A stretch of DNA of 64,000 nucleotides, from contig VXAZ01001839.1 in assembly GCA_013399875.1 (NCBI GenBank), positions 153,485 through 217,484 on the forward strand. Direction: 5' to 3'. The notes under the pieces were generated by a model. That model had not been told where the DNA came from and ran no database searches. It saw only the letters and a list, made by a program, of their open reading frames with translations. The position numbers were made by a program, and so were the translations under genes. Within the stretch, counting starts at the first letter, position 1; every line of letters begins with the position of its first letter. The stretch comes from Gymnorhina tibicen (Eukaryota > Chordata > Aves > Passeriformes > Artamidae). Positions 48,301-62,133 of the stretch are shown here, one piece after another.

Positions 48301-50975
48301 GAGGTCTGGTTTAAGGCACAGCAAAACCAACAGGTGGAATTCAAAACAGAATCCCACAGCTGCACATAAGAAAACAGAAGAACTGCTTCAGCTACAGGAG
48401 TTTTGAACTAATTTATTTCTAATATAGGATAATTCTTAATAAACATTCTGTAAAAATGCCTTGAGATTAATTTTGCAGAGCAGAAGGAGCTATTAAGATT
48501 CCTAAAAATAATTTGTCAACATCTAAAAATACTGTTGTATTATATTCCAATAATTCAAGCCCTTTTAGGGTTGGTAATTAACAGAAGCACCAATAAAATT
48601 ACCAGGTCTTCTTTCCAGCAAGTAAAAAGAAAGTCACAGAAGTATGCAGTTTTAGTTCTTTTTCTTCCATGAAGGATACTGTTTATTCTTCCTCTGCTTG
48701 GTGACTGATAACTTTGGGGCAGAAAATCTTAAAAGTGAAAAAACAGATTCCCGGGCAATGCTTATACAAAAATTTATAAATGTGTACCCATCTGTATTCA
48801 TTGTTCCACTGTGGGATACTGTTCCTTCTTTCTCAGCTTTGTGGTTTAAATTCCCATACATTAATCCATTTCTATGAAGTTACTTTTTTAATCTTTTACA
48901 TACTTGAAACATAAGAACTTGGGTTCCACACTGTTGAGTTAGAACTGCATGAAATAGTGACTGGCACAATTTACCACACTGACAATAGTTGACCAAGCAA
49001 TCTTTATGGCTTTTAAACTCTCCAGCTGTAATTTTCAGCAATGTAAGTAATCTTGACATTAAACATGTCTGTGCCTGATAAACCACTTTTGTATAGCCCA
49101 AAGGCACAACAGAACTGAAAAAGACAGCTTCCTGCCCCATTTCATACTCAGATGTGTCCAATTTTACAAAATTATTTTAAGGAAATGTATTTTTTTAACA
49201 GTAAGGTTGTATTTGTTGGCAGCAGATCTCAAAGAAGTGGGTGAACACTATATAGCTGCATAGTTTTGAAAAAAATTATCTCTTTTAAAAATTTAAATGT
49301 TCAGGTAACACTGGAGTCAACAGAATAAAGAGAAAGACCAAAGGCTATATTTATACACAGTTGAAAGTATTAGCATTTCTCTGTGTATACAAAAATCTTT
49401 CTGGTTACTTTTCATGAACAAATAATACAGTCTAATAGCCACCAACAAAACCAATAAGGCTTTGGTGGGAATGTGCTTCATTAAGCTAAAATGATTAACA
49501 ATACCTAAACTCAGTTTATAGTTCCTTCAGATAAGAGAGACCATTTTCACAAATCATGTGTTTCACCCTAGACAATGAGAAATTTTATCTCAAATATGCA
49601 GCGTTGTTAAACTTTTGCTGTCTCAAATTCAGTTCTAGAAATTACCAACCCCTGGTAACTTTAATTTTGTCTGCATTTCACTTAATTTCTTTTATCTTTG
49701 AGTTAGTAACTAGTAATCTAACCAATAGCTCATGCTCCTTCTCACTATAATCTCTGAGATAACAAGAGGCTTGTATGTTTTTCTGAAATATCTGTGTTCA
49801 TCACCACAGCATCCTGTCTTCCCTGGCGTTGTAAAAGAGGAAATGAAGGAACCATAACTATTTTGTCAGTAAGAGTTTACAAGCAGAGAGTGGGATACTG
49901 AAAACTTCTGGAAACAGACTGAGAGCACAGGAGAACTAATGAACAATTCAGTTATGGAATGAAAAAGGAAATGTAATTAGTGGACGCACTAGATGGTTAA
50001 GACCCAGAACTCCTCTAAAGTAGTATTTGATAAGTAATGAAATGTAGATTTGAACTGTTCTTAAAGGTGAGAGAAAGGATAATAATAAAGATTCCTACAG
50101 GACTGTTTTAAAAGTTTCTTTGCTTCATTAGTTTTCACTGACCTCACTATGCACAGGCTCTCTGAGTATGTCTCAGGATAGGTGCATTTCCTTAAAAACA
50201 TACATAAATATGGACTTACTACCAGGACAATTAAAACACAGATCTGATAGCAGGAAGCAAGGGATTTGACCATTTATCCTGGATAAGCAATATGATTCTG
50301 GAGCATGTACTATCCCGTCTAAACCTAATGCACACCTGGAGGGGCCTTTCTGAATTAAAACATGCTGTATGCATATGCTGAAGGAACCTATTGCACTATT
50401 TTGATCTGATAGTTTCAGCACATCAGTCTATCAGCAAACTAAAAAAAAATCCTCTCATATGTCTTCAGCAAATCCCCAGCCCTGCTTTGTTCACTGAACA
50501 TTTTTCAACCATGCTAACAACATTTTATAAGCGGGGCAATATAGGAAAATTTATGTGAAAAATCAATCAATCATACAGTTACATTAGATAGTGTTATGGT
50601 TCACTAAAACATTTGAGATTTCAGCTAAATGGCTAATTGCCTTGTATAGTAAAAATTATTCTTTGTTTCAGGAAGGAAAAATAAAATTTTTTGAATTGGC
50701 TAAAGATGCAAAAGCAATCTGCCCTCTGGCTCTTGCTCAGCAAACCTGAGTGGCAGCAACTATGTGACAGCCAGAGTTTTAGTTCTGACTTATCCAAAAA
50801 GGGAAAAAGTTTTTGCCATGCTCAGAGCTAGTCTAATTCTGCCACCAGGGAAGACAAAGAAGAATTTTGTTTGACACTGGTTAGGCACCAGCACCACAAA
50901 AAACTATTCACTTATTTGCCTCTGCTATAGCTAAGCAAAGAAGGGGAAATTGAACTTCTTTTCATGAGGTGAAAT
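48301..50975. other. Nothing recognised
   Basis: AT-rich sequence with only short, unassignable open frames on either strand. No exon, repeat or RNA gene identified. Confidence 0.55.
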
Positions 50976-50980
50976 AAGGA

Positions 50981-52130
50981 TTGTTGAGGAAAACAGAAAA
51001 CCTTCAAGGCAAAACAGTATAAGGAAAATTTATTACTAACAGAATTAAAAGAAAAAGAGTAATGAGAAACCAAAGCAGACTTTCAGAACACCTTTCTCTT
51101 GCAGTACCTCCCTCTTTCTACCAACCCACGCAAGGGAAACAAACATGGGGTTTTGGTCAATGTTTCATTTCTTGAGAGTCTTTCTTCAGTATGCTTAAGG
51201 AAGAAAGTTTCTTCTGCTGTGCCATGGGATTCTTCCCACGGAAGGTAGGTCTCTGCGAACTTCTCTAACATGGTTTCAAACTTCACAAACAACAGTCCAC
51301 CTGAATCTGCTGCAGTGAAAAGTCCCTCCAATGAATCTTGCAGTCTTCTCTAAACTGCCATCATGGGTCATAATAGTCATGGGGTTTTAGTCTTTTAAGG
51401 ATATCTATTCTGGCCTGAAAACAAAGGCTCTCTTCTTCAATCTCTAAAAGCCTTTCACAGCATCTATAGGCTCTGGTGTGAGCAGTTTTTTCACGGGCTA
51501 CACATGGATTACCTCATCTCATGAATTATAGGGAAAACAATTTGCTGTATTATAGTCCTCACCATGGCTTGCAAGAGAATTTCAGCTCCGGCGCTGGGAG
51601 CGTCTCCTCTCTCTCCCTTCCTCCAACGACTGTGGCACCGCCATGTTAGCCTCCTCATGTGACATCACTTTCCCTTTTCTCTGACTTGGAAGAAAGTTGG
51701 TATCTGTAAGTTTTCAGCTGAGAAGTTGATCTTGTTCAAGCTCTGCATCAGGGAAAGGCTCACCCTGTCTTTCATTGCCAGCTGCATGGGGTTTCTTTTC
51801 CTCAGTTTGGGCTGAGCCACGCCGGCCTCAGGGGCTCGCCAGCACCACACAGGCCACAGCAGCCTCAGATGAATCTCGGCCACGCAGTCCTGGCCTCAAC
51901 TGGGGAGGGGTTTCCGGCCCCGCAGCTGCTTGCAGCTCCAGAGTGGCTTTCTCCCGGCAGCCCAGCCTTGGCTGCCACGCCAGGGGACCCTGGTGGCCTG
52001 CTCCAAGAGGAGGCCCGGGGCCCCCCTGCCTCACCACCCCTCAGCAGGGAAGCAGGAAAAAGAGCTTCTTGTGGTCTCTTCTTCCTTATATATGTACATC
52101 ACAGAGGTGTTACCAGCTTGTTTAATTGTT
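50981..52130 (-). repeat. LTR-like block, minus orientation
   Basis: Starts TGTTGAGGAAAAC and ends near TTGTTCTAACA. The plus strand has GGAAAATTTATTACTAACAG near the left end, giving AATAAA on the minus strand, and the right half (51590-52060) is markedly GC-rich. The layout resembles avian LTRs read in antisense, with U3 on the right. The long open frames across 51775-52228 on both strands come from the GC-rich composition and have no family resemblance. No flanking duplication was confirmed. Confidence 0.5.
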
Positions 52131-54189
52131 CTAACAACCTGCCCATCAAACCAAGTTTCCCTAAACTGCTAAACCATCACATTAATTTAGAAAATCCTAA
52201 TATATTAAAGACCATCCCATCAGCTTAGAGTAAAAGCCATAATATGCCTGACCCCTACTCTCTGACTTCAGCTACTAGTGTTGACACAGGTAGAAACATA
52301 GAATCCTTAAACATTGTGAGCTGGAAAGGATCCATCAAGATCACTGAAGTCCAGCTCCTGGCTCTGCACAAGACAGTCCCAAGTATCACACCATGTGCCT
52401 GAGAATGTTGTCCAAATGCTTCTTGAACTCTGGCAGGCTTTGTGCTGTGACCACTTCCCTGGGGAGCCTGCTCCAGTGCCCAACCACCTCTGGGTGAAAA
52501 ACTTTTTCCTGATATCTAAACTAAACCTCACCTGACACAGTTTCATACCAATCCCTTAGGTCCTGTCACTGGTCACCACAGAGAATAGATCAGTGCCTGC
52601 TCCTTCGCTTCTCCTTGTGAGGAAGTTGTAAACAGCTATGAGGTCTCCCTCTCTGTTTCCTCTTCTCCAGACTGAACAAACTAAATTACCTCAGCCACTC
52701 CTCGTCTGGCTTCCCCTCTAGACCCTTCCCCATCTTCCTAGCCCTCCTTTGGACACTCTCTAATAGCTTTATATCTTTCTTATATTGTGGCACCCAAAAC
52801 TGCACACAGGACTCAAGGTGAGGCCTCTCCAGTGCAGAGCAGAGCAGGCCAATCCCCTCCCTTGACCAGGGGGCGATGCTGTACCTGATGCACCCTAGGA
52901 CATGGTTGACCCTCCTGGCTGCCATGGCACTGCTGACTCATATTCAGCTTGCTGTTGACCAGGATCCCCATGTCCCTTTCCGTGGGGCTGTTCTCCATCA
53001 TCTCATACCCATCTGTCTGTATATCCAGGGTTGCATGGTCCAAGGCGCAGAATCCATCACTTGTCTTTGTTATACTTCATTAACAATCATGGTGGTTGTC
53101 CAGCCCTCTAATGTGTCCAGGTCTCTCTGTGGGGCCTCTCTCCCTTTCAGGGAGTCAACAGCTTCTCCCAAGTTAGTATTATCTGCAAACTTACATAGTC
53201 TATCTTCAAGTCCTGTCAATCAATGATCTCTTTGAGTATTCTCAGATGAATGCCATCAGGCCCCATAGATTTATAGTGATCCAGCTGGAGCAGCAGATTC
53301 CACACAATTTCAGTCAACTGGGAGTTATCATTCTCACAACCACAGTCCTCAGCTCAGGGCACTGGAATCACTTTAGTCTATCTTCAGTGCTGAAGACAGG
53401 CAGAGAAAGTATTAAACATCTCTGCCCTGTCTATGTCCCTGCTTGCGAGGTGACCATCCTCATTCTGCATAGCAGGACAATGTTATTTCTGCAGTAAGTA
53501 TTAAAAAACATCATTTTATTGTCCTCAACGGCACTGGTCACTCCAGTTGAGCTTTGGCCACATGAATTTTTCTTCCTACAGTGGTGAGCAGCACCTCTCT
53601 ATTCCTCCCACATCACCTGACTTTGCTTTCACCTTCCTTTTTTGCATTATCTCCAAAAGACAATCCTGGCTCAGCAAAGCGAGGTCATCTCCCTCATCTG
53701 CTTGACTTCCAACATTTTGGAATTTCCTGCTCCAATGACCGTAGGAGGAAATGCTTAAAAGATGACCAGCATTAATGAATGCCAGTACCTTCAAAAGCAT
53801 TTCCCCAGAGGGGACCTTACTCACTAGTTCCCTGGGAAACCTGAAGTCTGCTCTCCTTATGTCCAGGTTTAAAGTTTTGGTGGTACTTTTCCTCCTGCCC
53901 ACAGAGATTTTAAACTTGTTTACTTCCTTGCTGTGGCTAAGATGGCCACCAATCTCCACTTCACTCATGAACCCCTCTCTGTTAATAGTCAGCAAATGAA
54001 GGATGGCATCTTTCCTAGTTGGCTCCCTTAGTACTTTTACCATGAAGTTACTATCTAGCTAGTTTAGAAATCTTCTGGACCTATTTGTTCCAGTTGTGTG
54101 ATTGTTTGCTCTCAGTTAGTTTCTAGCAGATTGAAGTCCATTGTAAGGACAAGGGCATTTGATCTGGAGGTGTCTTTTAGTTCCTCAAA

Positions 54190-54699
54190 TGTTGCGGCGG
54201 CTAAGTCCACATTACACCCCCGTGTTACTATGAAGTGGTCCTTCCCCACACCACTGTGGTAGAAAGTTCTCCCTTTACCAAGACCCCACTGGCCCCTGGT
54301 CCTCTCCCCCCTCCCCTCCCTTCTCCCATTGGCCCCTGTTATGTCACTCAGCCTTGTCTCTACCCCCTAGCCCTCAGACTACTGGCTTCTGATGCTCTGC
54401 CCGCCCCGGGACCCTTCAGTATAAAACCACGCGTGGGCTTTTGTTCTTTGTTCTTTGCCTCTGTTCCCTTTGAGTGTGTTGGTTCCAATAAACGCCTCGG
54501 AATTGCACGCAGAGAACTCCTCTTGCCTTTTCATCTCCGGTTCACGCTTAGACTGTGTGTGTGAGTGGCTGCTCGCGACCACCTGCGAGGGTGAGATCAT
54601 GTGCACGCATGGGTGCTGGAAGAGCGCCACCAAAGAATCTCCATGAGGGATTCTGTGGGAAAAACACAGCATCAGTCCACTGATGCCTCCGTCGCTAAA
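54190..54699 (+). mobile_element. Solo LTR nested in CR1, 6-bp target duplication CTCAAA
   Basis: A 510-bp, GC-rich block inside the antisense CR1. It begins TGTTGCGGCGG and ends CCGTCGCTAAA, imperfect inverted ends (8 of 11 match). CTCAAA lies directly on both sides (54184-54189 and 54700-54705). Inside are an ATTGG box (54328-54332), TATAAA at 54420-54425 and AATAAA at 54487-54492, so it reads on the plus strand. A 6-bp duplication fits alpha/beta-type (ERVK-like) retroviruses, unlike the 5-bp ones elsewhere in the window. Confidence 0.9.
54420..54425 (+). promoter_or_regulatory. TATA box of the solo LTR
   Basis: TATAAA in CTTCAGTATAAAACCACG, 62 bp before the AATAAA at 54487, a short U3-R arrangement typical of a compact LTR. 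Activity unknown. Confidence 0.65.
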
Positions 54700-55910
54700 C
54701 TCAAAAAATAATCCATCGGTGTTACTGTCCTGGTTAAGTAGTTTATAGTAGACTCCCATGATGACATCAGCATTATTTGTTTGCCCCTTGATCCTCACAA
54801 AGAAGCTCTCAACCATGCCATCACCAATTGTAAGCCAGTCCCTCCATTATATACAACACCATCCACCCTGCCTTACCTGCACTGCCTATCCCTTCTGAAG
54901 AGCTTATAACCATCCAACGTGGCATTCCAGTCACAGGACTCATCCCACCAGGTTTCACTTATGACATTCATGTCAAATGGGACTGGGACAAATCTTTGAG
55001 CTCATCTTGTTTATTACTCATGCTGTATGCATTGGTATAGAAACATTTCAGATGTGCTTCATTGTAGCTGACACCTCATGGAGCAGACTGAGGGAGACCA
55101 CTAGAGCTCACTTCCTCAAGTTTTGGCATTCCATTCCATTGCTCATCACTGGCAAGCCTGGTTTTGTCCCTTTTCCCCTTCCAAGTTAGTTTGAAGTTCT
55201 ATCAATGAGCCCCTCTGAGAAAGGTGCATCCCACCAGGTGTCAGTAGACCAGGTGTTGTATAGATCATCCTACAGACAAAAAACCCAGAATTTTTCCAAT
55301 GATACCAGCCTTGAAACCATGTGTTGATCTGATGGATGTGCCTTTTGATATTATTCCTTGCCAGTAGAAGGACCAAGGAAAACACTACCTGGTGCTCCTG
55401 ATCCTTCAATCAATCATCCCAAGGCCCTGAAATGCCTTTTGACTGCCCTTGGACTCTTTTTGTTATCTTGTTACTGCCGATTTGAAGAACCAATACAGAT
55501 AATAAACAGAGGGCCCTACTAAACTGTAGAGTTTTCTAGCAATGTCTCTTACCCAAGCCCCTCAGAGGCAGCAGAATTCCCCATGGTTTGGGTCTGGTCT
55601 CCATACTGGACCCTCTGTTCCCCTTAGAAGGGAGTCACCTATGACAACTACCCTTCATTTCCTCTTGACAGAGGAGGTCGTGATGTTGGGGGTAGATTGT
55701 GTTGGCCTATGTGGCCCCTCTATCCCAGAAGGACCTTTCTCCATCTCATCAGTTGACAGTCCTGGTTCCAGGGCCTTATACCTGTTGTAAAAGTGCCAAT
55801 CCTACTTGTCATAATCTAATTTTCAGGAGAAGGAGCCTTCCTCCTAGTACAGGCAATGACCAGCTTCCAGCCTTCAAGTTCAATAGGTCCTTGACCTTTG
55901 ACTAACTACT

Positions 55911-58900
55911 TGGCCCAAGTTTAGCAATGGCTCAGTTTGTCAGCAAGATTCCCCATTGTCCTTTATACAGGCAAAGCTTTTGAGCCTTACTAATTAAGCC
56001 TACAGCCACAAGACTATACTGAAATGTGAGCTTTCAAAAGGAGTGAATCTATCCAAACCATTTAAAATGCATCTACAAAAATTAGTCCTTCAAATAATAA
56101 TGGAAGAGGAAAACAATAAGCATATACTGCATACACTAACAAATTGCCCATTTCTCTGCCTAGAGGAATGAATACATACTCTAGATTACTGATGCAAGTG
56201 AAGAGACACCACTGTAACTTTCTAAGCTTCAGTGTAGAACAAACACTAAGGAGAGTCTATGAAATAGCTGTATGATTGAGAGCTGAGTCTTTAAATGGTC
56301 AGTTTTGGGGAAGAACATGCCTTTGATACAACTGGCTTTCCATTCCAGGACCACAAGCACGAGCCTCTTCCACTATCAAGATGGGTTATCACATGGTCTA
56401 AGCACATAACAGCATTAACATCAGTGAGAAGAAATTACTCTACTAATGAAACACAACACAAGCAAAAGGCAGGATACTTCTGTGAAGGATAGTAGTAGCA
56501 AAACTCTCTGGTTCCCTCTCAAGTTTGACATTTTCCAGTCAGTGATGCCAATTTCTTCTGAAAGTCAACACTGAATTTCCTCTCAGAAGAGTAAGGATTT
56601 TTACTAAATACTGTTGATACTTTAGGGCACAAGATACAGAAAAAGTTACTATAAAAGAAATCTTACAAAATCTTTAGAAGTCGGTATGGACAAAACATTA
56701 AGTTACTGCTAGACTAATCAAGAAGGATGAATGCAAGAGACAAAAATAATAAGCTACATGTGTACGGAGTGTATGTCTAACTTTAAACATGTTCCTAACT
56801 TTCTAACATACAGTTGAGGAATCTGAAGGTCAGTGTTGACAGAAACTGTCATTATAGAGAGCTATGAGCTTTAACCGTCAAAAATTATACAAATTTTGTG
56901 TAGAAGAATCAGCATGAGAAAGATCAAGGAAGAAGGCAAGCAAGCATGATAGCTTGGAGAGGCAGACTAAAGAAATGTGCCTATTATGGGGGTATATTTC
57001 TTAGCCACACAGGGTATGCTTCACATACGAGTTAGCCAAGCAATTACATGACAAGAAGGCCTCTGTAAGCAGAGGGAAGGACACAGATTATTAACAATTT
57101 TACTCCTTTTTGTCCTGGAAAATGATATTGTGTTAATTATTCATTTTCCTACACCAATCTGAGTGCAATCACTGCTGCTGCAGACATGAGGTTTTAAGGC
57201 TGCAAACCACAAAGCTCATTGTGAGAGGAAGCATATTTTATTGGATCAGCTAAAAGAGCTGAAGGAAAAAAAGTATGCTATTAACTTAAAAAAACTCAGT
57301 TCTCAAATGTTTTGCCTTTTCTCCAAATGGTCTATTAAAGATACTATCCTTTTCCTTTTAAAACAAGGGTACTTATACACAGGTGACATGTGATCACCCT
57401 CTTGAATAAATGGTTAGAGACTTGCAAAGTTTTGAGTAGTAGCTGTATACAGAAACAGATTGCAAGAGGTATAAGTACTAGCACAACCTTTTCTAAACCT
57501 CAGGGCTTCCAAGTAGCAGTGATACTGTGAATGCTTTAAAGACATAAAAAAGCCTGCAATGTTTTTGGATGCTATATCTGTCTAATAAGAAGCTACAAAG
57601 CCACATGAAACCAGTCTTTCTTGGGTGTAATGTTTATCACAATACCTGTTTACTACTGGAAAGTCAACAGCAGTAACCTGCTGCAATAAATCGCAGTAGC
57701 AAATAGGGATACAAGCTTCCCAATCTGGTTGTGTTATGTATTCTTTACATAAGCTCCTTCTATTGATATTTTTACCCATTTTCCTTCACAGGCTTTAAAA
57801 ACTATGTTTGCTTTTGTACTGTACTGCTAAGACTAGGTATTTGGTTGTTGTTGTACTCCCAAATATGAGGTCTTTATCATTGCATCTTCCCAGCATCGTT
57901 CCTAACGCTATACCTGCTCTTTCATCTCATGAGCAGATTCTTTTCTTTCAGTTATTTTAATACCCTGTTTTATGATTTGAGACAGCAAATACTGGAGTTG
58001 GTCAAAACAAGGATAAACTCCTCATGAAAAAACAAAATAAAAAATCTGAATTACAGATAAAAATCCAAATGTCAAAAACTTCTATTAAAATGAGTCTAAG
58101 AGCTATGGAAGTTCTCTTTAAGACCCTGTTTCTTCTTAAATCCTTGTGGCTAAGTGTATCGAACAGACGCTGGGACTAACAAAGATGAGAATGACAGGCA
58201 GTTGTTACCATGCTTTTTATGCCTTCCTAACATCTGAAACCCAAGGTTAATGGTTGTCACTAAACTGTCATTAAAGAGAAGCAGAGTTAGAGCCATTACT
58301 CATTCAACCCCCCTTAATATGAGATATTTACAGTTGCAATCTGTCTCCAGCCTCCCCTCCTGATGGCAAAACCTGCAAGACAAAACAATAATACATCCAC
58401 AGCTAATAAACCTTCTCTGTACTAAAATTTGACTTTTTCCAGGGGACATAAATTTTCTTCTATACTACATATAAAAAAACTGATGTCTCTTAGCTGGAAA
58501 AGATCCATTTTGTATAGGTTGAAGAAAACCTTATTTCAAGATGTATTTCATTATAACTAATTGAGAAAAAGATTTCTTGTTTCCTCAAACAGAAAAGACA
58601 AGAGCAAAATAAAAGAGAATTCAAAAAGCGTTCTTCACCATAAACTGAAAAAGTAATCTTTGCTCTATGTTCTCTATCATATTTCCAGAGTGAAATATTC
58701 TGAATAAAATGATGTATTTTCCTAGCCTGCCATGTCAGACTTACCTGTCATGAAACTCTTCTGGTGAACAACTTGGTTGAACACACTTCTCCAGGCTAAC
58801 AAGTGCTTCAAATTCCATTAAAAAACCCCCACATTATTCCTACCCCAAATTTAATCACTTCTGACTACGTTGGTGCATTGTTGTCTTTCCATTATGCAAA
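55911..58900. other. Nothing recognised
   Basis: AT-rich; small open frames at 56295-56492 and 57582-57779 have no family resemblance. Confidence 0.55.
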
Positions 58901-58919
58901 ACAGAACAGACGTCATTAT

Positions 58920-61350
58920 GAAGGGCAAAAGCATTCCAGCCCATGAGTTGGCAGGGCTGATTGAGAGGGTTTTGAACTAAGTTTGAAGGGGGAAGGGCAT
59001 TAAACCAGGCTCTCCAGAGAGGAGCCTAAGGGTGGAAAACCAGAGTCAGGGCTGAAATCAGCAGCCCAGCTGAAGTGCGCGTAAGCAAATGCATGTAACA
59101 TGGATAACAAACAAGAGGAGCTGAAAGCCACTGTAGAGCAGGAAAGCTATGATGTAGTTGCCATCACAGAAACGTGGTAGGATGACTCACATGACTGGAG
59201 TGCTGCAGTGGATGGCTACATGCTCTTCAGAAGAGACTTTGACCTATTCAGGATGCTGATTAAGAGAGTATCTTGGGAAACAGCCCTTAGAAACAAGGGG
59301 ATCCAGGAAGAATGGATATACTTCAAGAAAAAAATCCTCAAGGCACAGAAGCAGGCTCTTCCTACATGCTGAAAGATAAGCCAACACAGAAAATGACCAG
59401 CCTGGATGGGAAGGGGGCTTTTGAAAGAACTCAGGGGAAATAACAGGGCATATCACATTTGGGCAGGCAACTCAGAAAGTGTTTAAGTGTGTGGTTAGTT
59501 ATGCAGAAAGAAAATTAGAGGCAAAAGCTCAATTAGAAATTAACATGGCCAAAGGATAATAAAAACCAGTTTTATAAACACATTAATAGCAAAAGGAGAG
59601 GGGCAAGGAAAACCTCTGTTCTTTATTGGACACTGCAGGGAATATAGTTATCAAAGGTGAGGAAAAGGCTGAGGTACTTAACAACTTTTCTTCAGTTTTC
59701 AACAATAAGATGGGTGTTCCTCAGGACAGCTGGCCTCCTGAGCTAGTAGACAGGGACAGGGAGCAGAACAGATCCCCTGTAATCCAGGAGGAAGCAGTTA
59801 GTGAACTGCTGAGCCACTTCCATGCTCACAAGTCTGTGGGACCTGATGGGATCCATCCTAGAGTGATGAGGGAGCTGGCTCACCAAGCTGCTCTCCATCA
59901 TTTATCATCAGTCTTGGCTAACCAGGGAGGTCCCAGATGACTGGGAGCTGGCCAGTGTGACACGCATCCATAAGAAGGGCCAAAAGGAGGATCCAGAAAA
60001 CTACAGGCCTGTCAGCCTGACCTCAGTTCCCAGCAACATTATGGAACAGTTCATCTTGAGTGCAATCACATGGCACCTACAGGATAGCCTGGGGATCAGA
60101 CCCAGCCAGCATGGATTTAGGAGGGGCAGGCCATGACTAACCAAACTGATCTCTTTTTATGACCAGGTGACCCACCTGGTAGATGAGGGGAAGGCTGTGG
60201 ATGTTGTCTACCTGGACTTCAGCAAAGCCTTTGACACCATCTCCCATAGAATAAGCCTGGAAAAGCTGGCAGCCCATGGCTTGGACAGGTGCACCCTTCA
60301 CTGGGTTAAGAACTGGCTGGATGGCCAGGCCCAGAGAGTGGTGGTGAATGGTGCTGCATCCAGTTGGTGGCCAGTCACTAGTGGTGTCCCCCAGGGATCA
60401 GTGCTGGGCCCAGTCCTGTTTAAAATCTTTATCAATGATCTGGACGAGGGGATAGAGTCTACCGTTGGCAAATTTGAAGGTGACACCAAGTTGGGTGTGA
60501 ATGTCAATCTGCTGGAGGGTAGGAGAGCTCTGCAGAGGAACCTGGACAGGCTGGATCCATGGGCTGAATCCAACAATATGAAGTTTAACAAGACTAAGTG
60601 CCGGGTCCTGCGCTTTGGTCACAACAACCCCCTGCAGCACTACAGGCTGGGGACAGAGTGGCTGGACGGTGGCCAGGCAGAAAGGGACCTGGGGGTGCTG
60701 ACTGATAGCAGACTGACCATGAGCCAGCAGTGTGCCCACCATGGCCAAGAAGGCCAATGGCATCCTGGCCTGTATCAGGAATAATGTAGCCAGCAGGACT
60801 AGGGAAGTGATTCTTCCCCTGTACGCGGCACTGGTGAGGCCACACCTTGAGTACTGTGTCCAGTTCTGGGCCCCTCAATTTAGGAAGCATGTTGAGATGC
60901 TGGAGCATGTCCAGAGAAAGGCCAACAAGGCTGGTGAAGGGTCTGGAACACAAGTCCCATGAGGAGCGGCTGAGGGAGCTGGGCTTGTTTAGCCTGGGGA
61001 AAAGGAGGCTCAGGGGAGAGGCCTTATCACTCTCTACAACTACCTGAAAGGCAGGTGGGGGTCAGTCTCTTCTCCTAGGCTACCAGCGACAGGACAAGAA
61101 CAGTCTTAAGCTGCACCAGCAGAGGTGTAGGCTGGATATTAATAAGAAGTTCTTCACAGAAAGAGTGATTGGGCATTAGAATGGGCTGCCAAGGGAGCGT
61201 TGGAGTTATCATCCCTGGAGGTGTTTAAGGAAAGACTGGATGTAGCACTTAGTGCCATGGTCTAGTTGACAAGGTGGTGTTAGGTCATAGGTTAGACTCA
61301 ATGATCTCAAAGGTCTTTTGCAACATAGTTGACTCTGTGACTCTGTGAAT
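58920..61350 (+). mobile_element. CR1 LINE, copy 2
   Basis: Longer than copy 1. It starts with sequence upstream of the endonuclease and includes ESYDVVAITETW (the CR1 endonuclease start, about 59147-59179), followed by a large internal deletion. Then KGEEKAEVLNNF, HKSVGPDGIHPRVMRELAHQ and the same RT frame as copy 1 ([14 protein letters not shown]). It has the same TGA (about 60134-60136) and frameshift (about 60735) as copy 1. It ends with ACTCTGTGACTCTGTGAATC, a CR1 3' end. From about 59721 to 61319 it is nearly identical to 15941-17539. Confidence 0.95.
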
Positions 61351-62133
61351 CATTTTGATATAACTATTCCTGCAACTTTTAAAAATATCTTACGTTTATC
61401 TTCTAATTTTGAAGACATTTAATCTTTCTTGCTTCCCAACTTCTTACACAAACAAACAAAACAGCTTTTTTGCTAAAATGTATTCTCAAATACACTACTC
61501 TCTAGCATAGATGGAGTATAAGCATGTTTACTACATATCACACAATTTTAAACCTCATTTTAAAGGAATATTTTATAGCAGTATATCCCTACTATAAACA
61601 GCTCATAACTTTATTCAGGGATATATGTCTCCTGGAACTCAATAACCTATTTATAAAGGGAACTGATGGCAATCAATTTTTCTGTAAGGAAAAATACTCC
61701 AATGTATTACATTTAAAGTCCAAATTTTAATTACTATATTTAATATTTAAAATATTTTGGTTTAATGGCAATATACATTACTAAAAGTTGCAGAACAGCT
61801 CATTAGATGGACTTTTCCATTTTCCACAATATAAGCAAATTATCCTTTCCCTCTAACAACTCTATTTAAAATGTTATGTATGTATAATCATGATGGAGAG
61901 AATACAAATTTCTGCTTCATACAAGATTAGTATTTTTCCTAAAGTCATTAAGTTGTTACATATTATTCAGGGCTTAGAGCAATAGTTCACCATCTTCCAT
62001 TAGAAGAATTGGCCTTTGAGTAAAGGATGATTTTATATTATGTGTGCACATATGTGCAATTGCAAATCTAGACACTCTGAAAAGGGTACAGACTCAAGCA
62101 AGGTACCACAGTAGTACAGACTGAAGGCAATGC
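61351..62133. other. Nothing recognised
   Basis: Very AT-rich; no coding or repeat feature identified. Confidence 0.55.

Larger units (their letters stand above)
52289..55910 (-). mobile_element. Long CR1 LINE, antisense, split by a solo LTR
   Basis: The plus strand starts with the antisense CR1 3' end (GAGCTGGAAAGGATCCATCA) and ORF2 C-terminal sequence. On the minus strand, 52925-52686 reads MAARRVNHVLGCIRYSIAPW and ALERPHLESCVQFWVPQYKK. Beyond 53.2 kb come antisense linker and endonuclease sequences, then, after a nested LTR, ORF1-side sequence to about 55.9 kb (minus strand near 55680-55560). It is the most nearly full-length CR1 here but has many stops and frame changes, and parts of RT appear deleted. 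Confidence 0.85.

Noticed and set aside
51775..52228. Overlapping open frames of 69-119 residues in the GC-rich block
   Set aside because: Open only because of GC-rich composition; frames overlap on both strands and resemble no protein family.
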